A DNA stretch of 13,143 bases from Butyriboletus loyo. Taxonomy: Eukaryota; Basidiomycota; Agaricomycetes; Boletales; Boletaceae. The stretch spans positions 1-13,143 of the forward strand of contig JBBPSI010000412.1 in the NCBI GenBank assembly GCA_038093515.1. The letters run 5' to 3'. A program made the position numbers and the translations under genes. Positions 1-7,072 of this stretch are shown in pieces; positions within the stretch are counted from its first letter, which is position 1, and each line of letters begins with the position of its first letter. A model generated the notes under the pieces. The model ran no database searches. It was not told the DNA's origin and saw only the letters and a list, made by a program, of their open reading frames with translations.

Positions 1-1354
1 CTCTGTGGCCATTCTTGGGGGCTTGCCTTTCTTTACGGCCAGACAGCTTTTCTTCATCTTCGTTGAAGCACGCCTTGAGGACATTTAAGACGTCTTCTTG
101 CTGGGTGCCTCGACCCTTTAACTCGGACAGATAGTCGACGAGTGGGGAGGGCTTGGGTTCCGGTTGCGTGACAACGGCGGCGCGTGTGCGCTGGGGGTTG
201 CGAGGGGGGCAAGAGGGCAGTCCTTGGGAATTCTGCCCGTTGCAAGGGGGGCGAGGATGGTTGGTCGACCGACACCCGACTTGGTGGCAAATGAAACATT
301 TATTCTGCTTCATGTACTCCGCAAGTTGTACCGGAGTAAGTCGGACGGCGTCGACGTCCATCGCATTGGGGTCCCTTCTGCTGGACGAGGGCTTGGATGG
401 AGAGGAGAAAGTGGGAATATAGCGCTTCCCTGCGCGGAGGTCGTCGATGCGTTTATGTTGTGCGTGGAACGCGGATGTTTTCTCGGCCCATCCGGCAAGT
501 GTGGTAGGTGGTTTCTCACAGGAGAGAACGGATTCGGCGAGGCAGGGGTCGAGACCGCGAATGAACCATTCGATGAGAGCCTTTTCGTCGATGATCCCTG
601 ACTTGGCAGCGAGGAGCTGGAATTCTGTGACATAGGTGTCGTAGCTGTCCTTTCGGTTGGCTTTGTTCTGGGTGAGGTTCCCCAGATCTATGCGGGCACT
701 TTCTCCTACGTCGAAGGGGTGGAAGACTCAGTGGAAGTCTTCACACACCGTGGAGAACTCTTTCTGACGCGCTGTGGGATGTCCATCTAGAAGGAGGCTA
801 ATCCATCCTTCGGAGAACGTCTTTTCTTTTCCTTCGCTCATTTTCATGAGGAGGGCGTTGATTTTCGACTCATCATTGGGGAACGCTGTCTGGTTGGCGG
901 CGAAGTAGGTGCGCATGGCGAGGAGCCATCGCGAGGCATCTTCGTTGAGACCAGAGAAGTCCTTTGGAACGATATTCTTTTTGTCCGACATATCGTTGTT
1001 GTTTTCTTCGTCGTCGGAGGGATCTGCGGGTGGATAGTACGGGGGAGAGGGAGAGCGGGAATTGTGTGGGGAAACGTGGGGGGTTCTGTCGAGCCAATCG
1101 CTTTGATAACCGTCGTCGCTGGGTTCCGGTTCGTTTTCCTGCCCTAGACCCTGGTCCTCAGGTTGATAAGAGGGTTCGGGGTCCGACTGGGGCAAAGGGG
1201 AAAACTGGGGTTGAGGGTCTGGCGGGGCGGGAGAGTGTGGCGGCGATGGATTGTCGACGACGATGGGTTCCGGTTCAGGAGAGGGAACGCGGAAAGAACG
1301 ACCGACGCGTCTGGGACGTTGGATGGAAATGGTGGGCGAGAGGGGAGGGCGGCT
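1..1354 (-). pseudogene. gag: Gag of chromovirus element 1, one internal stop, 3' end outside the window
   Basis: Gag forms the particle that packages element RNA. The minus-strand frame is open from just after a TAA (1355-1357) to the window edge except for one TGA at 728-730, where sister copies read AGA (Arg). The N-terminal third is rich in Pro, Ser and acidic residues and carries PIVVD at about 1253-1267. The capsid-like region (about 960-400) matches the Gag of the other two elements residue for residue over long stretches, including KNIVPKDFSGLNEDAS and EWFIRGLDP. A zinc knuckle, CFICHQVGCRSTNH, lies at 257-298; its ligand order is C-C-C-H, not the usual C-C-H-C, at normal spacing. The first in-frame ATG is only at 990-992, although the frame upstream looks translated. 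The last ~45 nt before the window edge diverge from the other copies, so the end may be damaged. Confidence 0.88.
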
Positions 1355-1384
1355 TTACTGCTGAAGAGCAGAAGCGAGGTGAAG

Positions 1385-1394
1385 ATCTAGTTCT
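1385..1394 (-). other. Primer-binding site of element 1, self-priming type
   Basis: Two bases after the LTR end the minus strand reads AGAACTAGAT, the exact complement of the ATCTAGTTCT found at the predicted transcript start of the same LTR family (2401-2410 and 6748-6757). No tRNA-like TGG-starting primer site is seen here. In Tf1-type elements the mRNA 5' end folds back onto such a site. Element 1's own U3/R is lost, so the match is to its relatives. Confidence 0.65.
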
Positions 1395-1396
1395 TT

Positions 1397-1510
1397 TGTT
1401 ACGCTGGGCGCTAACAACTAGAACACTGAGGCAGCACTCTGGAGTAGCTGCAGGACTTGGGAGACAGTTCTGAGCTGGGTCTCAGACTATGTCTTAGTGC
1501 ACACACTAAG
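1397..1510 (-). mobile_element. Truncated 5' LTR of element 1 (LTR-A, 3' part only)
   Basis: Read on the minus strand this is the last ~113 bp of an LTR-A. It ends in AGCGTAACA next to the primer-binding site. It matches the 3' part of the complete LTR at 2138-2563, including the same subfamily-specific bases around CTGCAG, up to the internal palindrome CTTAGTG...CACTAAG. Beyond that palindrome the U3 promoter is missing and sequence from an opposite-facing LTR begins. Element 1 therefore has no LTR promoter of its own here. Confidence 0.82.
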
Positions 1511-1535
1511 ACATAGTCTGAGACCCAGCTCAGAA
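1468..1535. repeat. Perfect inverted repeat, 32-bp arms, 4-bp loop
   Basis: Arms 1468-1499 and 1504-1535 are exact reverse complements around CACA (1500-1503). Weaker symmetry runs out to 1397 and 1603 because two LTR 3' ends are joined head to head. The centre is the CTTAGTG/CACTAAG palindrome that each LTR-A already carries internally. Confidence 0.93.
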
Positions 1536-1603
1536 ACGCTTCACGAGTCTCGAGGCCACTCCAGAGTGCCTCCTCGCTGTTCTAGTTGTTAGCGCCCAGC
1601 GTA
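1493..1603 (+). mobile_element. LTR-A 3' fragment facing the opposite way
   Basis: Plus-strand 3' part of an LTR-A, ending in AGCGTAACA at 1603. Bases such as CGAGTCTCGAGGCCACTCC match the element 3 LTR (6596-7021), not the element 2 LTR, so it comes from a different subfamily from the fragment it is fused to. It is followed by GCGAC (1604-1608), possibly one target duplication. U3 and R are absent. Confidence 0.8.
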
Positions 1604-1608
1604 ACAGC

Positions 1609-2137
1609 GACCAGATGAGATCAAGCAGGCTCTTATCAGCTCTATCAGCAGAGGATAGATATAAGCTAGATTGCTAGGCACTTGGTAGATGCATAGAATT
1701 AGCTAGAGAAGCCGTACTATGCTAAGTACGCTGGTATATATACTAAATAGATATGGTGCACAGACCAAGCTGTGCATGGCAGCGAGGACGAAGGGTTATG
1801 AGTCTGCCCGAGTCATAATGGTGAATGATGGAGCAGCAAAGTGCTGGTAACGAGGGACTGAAGCTCCGAGTAAGGTGGCAACATCGTCAACAAATGAGAA
1901 GTGCTGAATATGACGTGACAATGTCCACAAGGCGGGGTCCACAGGGCAAAGGGGATGCGAGTAGCGGAGACCTTGGATATGGGTCTTAGCATGCTAGTCA
2001 AGACACGTCATAATCTAGTCACGTGCTAGTCACGTGATGTAACAAATGTCATTGGTCAAAGAAAGAAGGACACAACAGCTCAACTGAAGGTCCAGCCTGA
2101 CGAGGCGACAACATAGGGGCTATCTCAGTGTAGCGAC
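1609..2137 (-). mobile_element. LTR-C fragment, old and CpG-depleted
   Basis: This stretch aligns along its whole length with about 9143-9662 of the 816-bp solo LTR-C, in the same orientation. Shared features include the GCACAG-N6-CTGTGC dyad (1758-1775), the tandem CACGTG boxes (2020-2025, 2031-2036) and the block GTGACAATGTCCACAAGG. About 140 bp of one end and 155 bp of the other are missing. Many CpG in the intact copy are TpG or CpA here, which suggests an older, methylation-decayed copy. Element 2 starts directly after it, so it was probably the landing site of element 2. No gene is seen in it. Confidence 0.82.
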
Positions 2138-2282
2138 TGTTATGGTAGTGAACTACCTTTTTTCTCCACTACCATTTGGACTACCGTTTTCACCTAGGCT
2201 TTGCCTACTTTTCTTTGAACACTGCGAGCGTTCAGCTTAGTCATCACTTCTCACGCATGGATGCCATTTCTCTCATACTCAA

Positions 2283-2300
2283 GAAGCTTCTAGAGTATTC
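2283..2300 (+). promoter_or_regulatory. Heat shock element in U3 of the element 2 LTR
   Basis: Four alternating units at the correct 5-bp pitch: GAA, TTC, GAG, TTC. Three match the HSF consensus exactly and the third has one change. It lies about 70 bp upstream of TATA, the same place as the perfect copy in the element 3 LTR. Confidence 0.6.
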
Positions 2301-2344
2301 CTTCCTCATTTGTCCTTTAGCTCTCGTGACCCAATTGGGAGCAT

Positions 2345-2375
2345 GGTCTGTGCGCAGACCTCTGTAGTATATAAA
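2345..2375 (+). promoter_or_regulatory. Core promoter: dyad plus TATA box
   Basis: GGTCTG-TGCG-CAGACC (2345-2360) is an inverted repeat. It is followed 8 bp later by TATATAAA (2368-2375). The same block sits at the matching place in the element 3 LTR, and the half-site GGTCTGTGC recurs upstream of TATA in LTR-B and LTR-C. Initiation is expected about 33 nt after the first T of TATA, at 2401. Confidence 0.65.
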
Positions 2376-2400
2376 CCCAGTCTTTACACCGCTGTAACTT

Positions 2401-2410
2401 ATCTAGTTCT
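2401..2410 (+). promoter_or_regulatory. Predicted transcript 5' end and self-primer
   Basis: ATCTAGTTCT lies 33 nt downstream of the TATA start and is the exact reverse complement of the primer-binding site at 2566-2575. In the Tf1/sushi group the first ~11 nt of the mRNA serve as primer. The position of the start is inferred from TATA spacing. Confidence 0.6.
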
Positions 2411-2443
2411 ACGCAGTTCACTGCTAGCAATTAGTTTCCACTC

Positions 2444-2477
2444 CAGACTCTTAGTGTGTGCACTAAGACATAGTCTG
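2444..2477 (+). repeat. Stem-loop in the 5' leader (R/U5)
   Basis: CAGACT/AGTCTG and CTTAGTG/CACTAAG pair around a short loop about 45-75 nt into the predicted transcript. In the element 3 LTR the inner part is a perfect 18-bp palindrome (6692-6709) with GTGCAC at its centre. The head-to-head LTR fusion at 1397-1603 is centred on this same palindrome. Confidence 0.6.
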
Positions 2478-2565
2478 AGACCCAGCTCAGAACTGTCTCC
2501 CGAGTCCTGCAGCTACTCCAGAGTGCTGCCTCAGAGTTCTAGTTGTTAGCACCCAGCATAACAAA

Positions 2566-2575
2566 AGAACTAGAT
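2566..2575 (+). other. Primer-binding site of element 2, self-priming type
   Basis: AGAACTAGAT begins two bases after the LTR end (2563) and complements 2401-2410 over all ten bases. The first 30 bases after the LTR contain no TGG-starting tRNA complement. Confidence 0.65.
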
Positions 2576-2995
2576 TTTCACCTCGCTTCTGCTTCTCAGC
2601 AGTAAAGCCACCCTCCCCTCTCACCCACCATTTCCATCCCACACTCAAGACGCGTCGGTCACTCTTTCCGTGTTCCATCACCTGAACCGGAACCTATCGT
2701 CGTTGACAACCCATTGCTGCCCCACTTTCCTGCCCAACCAGACCCTCAGCCCCAGCCCGACCCCGAACCCTCTTACCAACCTGAGGACCAGGGTCTAGGG
2801 CAAGGATCTGAATAGGCAATGGACGACGACAACTATAACAGCGACTATCTTGATAGAACCCCCCACGTCTCTCGCTCTCCATCCCCACCGTACTACCCTC
2901 CCATGTACTTCCCAGAAGACAACAACAACAACATGTCTGAAAAGAAAAACATTGTCCCCAAGGATTTCTCTGGCCTGAATGAGGATGCCTCTCAA

Positions 2996-3514
2996 TGTTA
3001 TAATCATAACAGTTTATTCGTACACTTCATACACTTTCTAATTCGGACTTAGTCGTTTTCAACTTCAAAGGTCACGTGACATAGTGCACGTGATCGTGGG
3101 AACTTACATGTGATCCATTGCTGACTAAGCATATGATGTCATGGCCTAGACCAGGCCTAGACTCTATGACGTCACAACACATGTATTTAATCTCCGTTTA
3201 CTTCTCTTCTTTTTGATCCCCGCGCCTCGTGTGGTTAATCACCGTTGCGCTTCTCTTCTTTAGTCTATCCATGTATAGTAGATCATCTCACGCACAGCAT
3301 GGTCTGTGCGCACTTCTGTACAATATATAAAGGCTCGTGGTTAGACTAGGATTCCCTAGTTTTAACCACTTGTCTATTCGCTGGCAACAGTTGAGGATTA
3401 AGCTAGAACTCCAGATCATCTCTGCCTGTGCTTTGTGTAGCGCAGCAACTGTGGTGGGACCTCGTGTGAAAGGGTATTCGTACTGGCATTCGACCGTGCA
3501 TTGCTTGCATAACA
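2996..3514 (+). mobile_element. Solo LTR-B (519 bp) inserted in element 2 gag
   Basis: Starts TGTTATAATC, ends GCATAACA, and is flanked on both sides by CTCAA (2991-2995 and 3515-3519), a 5-bp target duplication. Removing it with one repeat restores the gag frame exactly. The orientation follows from its promoter: dyad GCACAG-N6-CTGTGC (3292-3309) and TATATAAA (3324-3331). It also carries two CACGTG boxes (3073-3078, 3087-3092) and a TGACGTCA site (3167-3174). Solo LTRs arise when the two LTRs of a full element recombine. No gene is seen inside. Confidence 0.93.
3292..3331 (+). promoter_or_regulatory. LTR-B core promoter
   Basis: The dyad GCACAG-CATGGT-CTGTGC (3292-3309) is followed by TATATAAA (3324-3331). 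It has the same order and spacing class as the LTR-A promoter. A transcript starting near 3357 would read into the interrupted gag, where ATG 3532-3534 has a good context (CACCATGC) and opens about 230 codons. Confidence 0.55.
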
Positions 3515-4433
3515 CTCAATGGCTTCTCACCATGCGTACCTACTTCGATGCTAATCAGGCGGCATTCCCTGACGACAAGTCGAAAATCAGCGCTCTCCTC
3601 ATGAAAATGAGTGAAGGCAAAGGAAAGACGTTTTCAGAAGGCTGGATGGCCCTCGCCCTAGATGGGCACCCCACCGAACAACAAAAAGAATTCAAGACAG
3701 TCTGTGAGGACTTCCAGAGAGTCTTCCACCCCTTCGACATAGGGGAAAGTGCCCGAATTGACCTGGGGAACCTCACCCAGAACAAAGCCAACTGCAAGGA
3801 TGGATACGACACCTACGTCATGGAGTTCCAGCTCCTCGCAGCCAAGTCTGGAATAACTGATGAGAAAGCGCTCATCGAATGGTTCATCCGTGGGCTCAAC
3901 CCTCGCCTCGCCGAAGCAGTCCTTTTGTGTGAGAAAGTTCCCACCACTCTTGCCGGTTGGGCCAATAAGACCTCTGCCTTCCACGCACAGCACAAATGTA
4001 TTGACGACCTCCGTGCAGGGAAGTGCTACATTCCCACCTTCTCCTCCTCCTCCAAGCCCTCGTCCAACCGAAGGGATCCTAATGCTATGGACGTTGATGC
4101 AGTCCGACTTACTCCCATACAACACGTGGAGTTCATGAAGCAGAACAAATGCTTCATCTGCCACCAAGTCGGCTGTCGTTCAACCAATCATCCTCGCCCC
4201 CCATGTAACAGACAGAGCTCCTGAGGACCACCTCCCCATCCCCCTCGTAACCCTCAGTGTGCACATGCCACCATCGTCACACCCCCCGAACCAAAGCCCT
4301 CCCCACTCGTCGACTACTTGTCCAAGTTGAAAGGTCGAGGCACCCAGCAGGATGATGTCCTGAATGTACTCAAGGCTTGCTTCAACAATGATGAAGAAAG
4401 ACTGCCCGTCGCAGCAAGCGAAGTGGCCAAAGC

Positions 4434-6595
4434 TTGGCCAAAGGATTTTTAGAAGAGAGGGAAGTTTTGATGTCTTCTCCTCTCCATGTAATCGCCCCTG
4501 TAGTATTATCAAACCCCCATGCACAATCTATTCGAGTCCCAGTATTGATTTTCGTGCATGAAGGGGGTCAAATCGTCGACACATTCACCCTGGTGGACAG
4601 CGACACAAGCGGATGCTTTATAGACTGAGATCTAGTGAAGTGAAAGTGGCTACCAATGGAACGCCTCCCCAAACCACTCTGTGTGCAGAACATGGATGGG
4701 TCTAACAATCAAGGAGGAGTCATCAGACACAAGGTCACCATCTCCGTCAGGATCGGAGAAACCAAGAAGGAACGGAGCTTCCTAGTCCTCAACATTGGAA
4801 AGGAAAACATGATCCTGGGCCTACTGTGGTTAAGAGAAGCCAACCCAGTAATAGATTGGCCCACTGGCCACATCGATCTCCCTGATCAGATAAAGAAGCC
4901 CCGACATGACTCCCCTCGGGCAATCGCTCAACAGTACCTGGTACGGTACCTGGACTTGGATCCAGACTCCAAGATTACCAAGCTCTGGAAGAAGAAAGTA
5001 GACGCTTCCGCAAGGGATGCCTACCCTGTTAGAAAGGCAACCATTGCCACCGAAATTGCTGCCCAAGCCGTCAAGGAGAAAGCAGTCCTCCCAACCCCAT
5101 TCAAGTCTTTAGCCGACATCTTCAACAAGAAAAACACCAAGGAGTTACCCCCTTCCAGGTCATTTGACCACATCATTGACCTCGACAAAGACTTTATTCT
5201 GAAAGTCACCAAGGGCTATCCTCTGAACCTGAAAGAATCGGAGGTGTGGAAGGCATTCGTCGAAGAACACCTCAAATCTGGGAAGATCACCCCTTCCAAA
5301 TCTCCTCAAGCTGCCCCCTTCTTCTTCGTATCCAAGAAGGATGGCTTGTTACGCCCTTGTCAGGACTACCGGTACCTGAATTCTCATACAGTCAAAAACG
5401 CCTACCCCCTCCCTCTCATCTCCGACCTTGTCAACCATCTCAAAGGGTCAAAAATCTTCACCAAAATGGATATCCGATGGGGATATAACAATGTCCTGAT
5501 CAAGCTGAACGACTGCTGGAAAGCAGCATTCATCACTCCCCAAGGGCTGTTTGAACCAACAGTGATGTTCTTTGGCCTTTGCAACTCCCCTGCTATGTTC
5601 CAAGCGCTGATGGACCACATCTTCAGCAATCTCATGGCCGAAGGATGGTTGATTATCTATATGGACGATCTTCTGATCCATTCAGCCACAATGCCAGAAC
5701 ATGAAGCACGGACTATCCGGGTCTTAGAAAGATTATGGGAGCACAAGTTGTTCCTCAAGCTGGAAAAATGTTCATTCAATGCCGAGGTTGAATACTTCGG
5801 GATGATGGTCTGGGAGGGACAGGTCAAAATGGATCCCACCAAGCTGCAAGCAATTCGCGAATGGAACCCCCTGACCTCAGTAAAGGCGGTCAGATCTTTC
5901 ATAGGGTTCTGCAACTTCTATCAGAGGTTCATTCAAGATTTCTCCCACATCGCAAAACCCCTCCATGACCTCACCAAGAAAAATACCCCCTGGGCTTGGA
6001 CCCCCGCCTGCGAACAGGCATTCCAGGCAATCAAACAGTTGTTCTTATGGCAGCCTGTCCTCTCCATGCCAGATGTCACAAAACTGTTTGCTGTCATGAC
6101 AGATGCTTCCCTTACTGCCACAGGAGCGGTACTCATGCAGAAGGATGTCAATGGCAACCTCCATCCCTGCACTTATCTGTCAATGGCAACCTCCATCCCT
6201 GCGCTTATCTGTCAAAGACGCTCTCTCCCGCTGAGTCCAACTACGACATCTATGACACGAGCTACTTGCGGTCATCCACGCATTAGAAGAGTGGCGACAT
6301 TACCTATGAGGTACTGGCCACCAAGTGGAGATTCTCACTGACCACAAGAATCTCACTTACTTCCGCCAACTGAACAAGTTATCCCGCCAGCAAGCTCGCT
6401 GGTTAATGTTCCTGCAGGACTTCGACCTACACTTCCACCACATCCCCGGCATGCAGATGGGCCCCACGGATGCCCTGTCTCATCACAATGATGTTGACAC
6501 TTCTGTGGACAACCAGGAAGTCACCCTTCTACCTGACAGCCTATTCGCCAGGAAGATTGACACGGCCCTCACTGAAAAGATCGCTGCCTCCTCCC
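4434..6595 (+). pseudogene. pol: Pol of element 2: protease, RT, RNase H (broken, 3' part missing)
   Basis: The frame is -1 to gag and overlaps its end at the TTTTT run. The protease region reads DSDTS at 4596-4610 where element 3 has DSGAS, so the catalytic loop is altered. Two stops follow at 4626-4628 and 4641-4643, both where element 3 has CGA-type Arg codons. Reverse transcriptase is otherwise readable in one frame from 4656, with YMDD at 5658-5669, then the thumb/connection. RNase H begins ([11 protein letters not shown]) but is thrown out of frame by the 32-bp duplication at 6146-6209, a further 1-nt loss near 6258 and a TGA at 6307-6309. The tail (MGPTDALS region) is readable from 6325. 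The sequence stops before integrase, at the element 3 insertion point, 6595. The copy is dead. Confidence 0.9.
6146..6209 (+). repeat. 32-bp tandem duplication in element 2 RNase H
   Basis: Two adjacent copies (6146-6177 and 6178-6209), each starting TGTCAATGGC, differ by one A/G change. Element 3 has one copy at the matching place. Since 32 is not a multiple of 3, the duplication destroys the reading frame. Confidence 0.93.
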
Positions 6596-6747
6596 TGTTA
6601 CGCTGGGCGCTAACAACTAGAACAGCGAGGAGGCACTCTGGAGTGGCCTCGAGACTCGAGAGACAATTCTGGGGTGAGTCTCAGACTATGCCTTAGTGTG
6701 CACACTAAGAGTCTGGAAATGAACTAATTGCTAGCAGTAGGCTGCGT

Positions 6748-6812
6748 AGAACTAGATAGTGTACATGGTGTAAAGGCCGAGCCTTTATACTACTGGGGTC
6801 TGCGCACAGACC
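6748..6812 (-). promoter_or_regulatory. Core promoter and predicted start in the element 3 LTR
   Basis: On the minus strand, in order: dyad GGTCTG-N4-CAGACC (6797-6812), TATAAA (6784-6789), then ATCTAGTTCT (6748-6757) starting 32 nt after the TATA start. Order and spacing equal those in the element 2 LTR even though the sequences between have diverged. Confidence 0.65.
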
Positions 6813-6856
6813 GTGTTCCTAATCGAGACGTGAGAAGGAAACTATAAATACGGAAG

Positions 6857-6874
6857 GAATATTCCAGAAGATTC
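6857..6874 (-). promoter_or_regulatory. Perfect four-unit heat shock element in the element 3 U3
   Basis: GAA-N2-TTC-N2-GAA-N2-TTC is exact over four units, the consensus for a trimeric heat shock factor. It lies about 70 bp upstream of TATA. The element 2 LTR keeps the same site with one changed base while its flanks differ more. Confidence 0.7.
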
Positions 6875-7024
6875 CGGAGTATGAAGGAAAGCGCGTCCGT
6901 GCGCGAGAAGTGATGACTAAGTAAGAACAGTTGTTACTGTTCAAGTGGAACTAGCAAAAGGCTAGGTGAATGTAGTAGTCCCAACGGTAATGGAGAGAAA
7001 AAGTAGACCACTACCATAACATTA

Positions 7025-7034
7025 CCCCCTTCCC
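7025..7034 (-). other. Polypurine tract of element 3
   Basis: GGGAAGGGGG on the minus strand, then TAA, then the LTR start TGTTATGG. This is the usual plus-strand primer site just before a 3' LTR. It fixes 7021 as the LTR boundary and shows that ORF3 lies inside the element. Confidence 0.85.
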
Positions 7035-7072
7035 ATGGTGGAGACTCCGACTCCACAACTTGAATGCTTCCT

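Larger units (their letters stand above)
2138..2563 (+). mobile_element. 5' LTR of element 2 (LTR-A, complete, 426 bp)
   Basis: Starts TGTTATGG and ends CATAACA, with the TG...CA ends typical of LTRs. Its length equals that of the element 3 LTR (6596-7021). U3 holds a heat shock element, a dyad and a TATA box, and the predicted transcript start is 2401. The 3' end reads AGCACCCAGCATAACA where CpG-rich relatives read AGCGCCCAGCGTAACA, so both CpG were lost. GCGAC (2133-2137) is the likely target duplication on this side. Confidence 0.9.
2606..4452 (+). pseudogene. gag: Gag of element 2, split by solo LTR-B and with stop codons
   Basis: Two exon-like blocks (2606-2995 and 3520-4452) join in frame if the LTR-B insertion and one 5-bp repeat are removed, and match the Gag of elements 1 and 3. 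In-frame stops are a TAG at 2813-2815 and a TGA at 4222-4224, where element 3 has CGA (a CpG transition). The normal end is the TAG at 4450-4452, after GGATTTTT. The first block carries PIVVDN (2693-2710) and KKNIVPKDFSGLNEDAS. The second carries the capsid-like region and a C-C-C-H zinc knuckle at 4150-4191. The frame upstream of the first ATG (2819) differs from element 1 mainly at third codon positions, so it was once translated; no ATG precedes it in frame. Confidence 0.86.
2138..6595 (+). mobile_element. Element 2: decayed Ty3/gypsy chromovirus relative, interrupted by element 3
   Basis: Plus-strand element made of a 5' LTR (2138-2563), primer-binding site, gag and pol up to the RNase H/integrase linker. 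It breaks off at 6595 because element 3 is inserted there; its integrase and 3' LTR would lie beyond element 3, outside the window. Decay is heavy: stop codons in gag and protease, a 32-bp tandem duplication in RNase H, a changed protease active site and a solo LTR in gag. It cannot encode working proteins. Confidence 0.85.
6596..7021 (-). mobile_element. 3' LTR of element 3 (LTR-A, complete, 426 bp)
   Basis: On the minus strand it starts TGTTATGG (ending at plus position 7021) and finishes AGCGTAACA at 6596. It is the same length as the element 2 LTR and clearly homologous, but of a different subfamily in the U5 part (CTCGAGGCCACTCC). It carries a perfect heat shock element, the promoter dyad, TATA and the predicted transcript start, so it could still drive minus-strand transcription outward into element 2, antisense to its pol. 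Confidence 0.93.

Noticed and set aside
164..601. Long plus-strand open frames opposite gag of element 1
   Set aside because: Antisense to a clear gag frame; the high GC and few stops of that strand explain them, and they show no motif.
2564..2595. tRNA-type primer-binding site
   Set aside because: No TGG-starting complement of a tRNA 3' end follows the LTR; the self-complementary 10-mer fits better.
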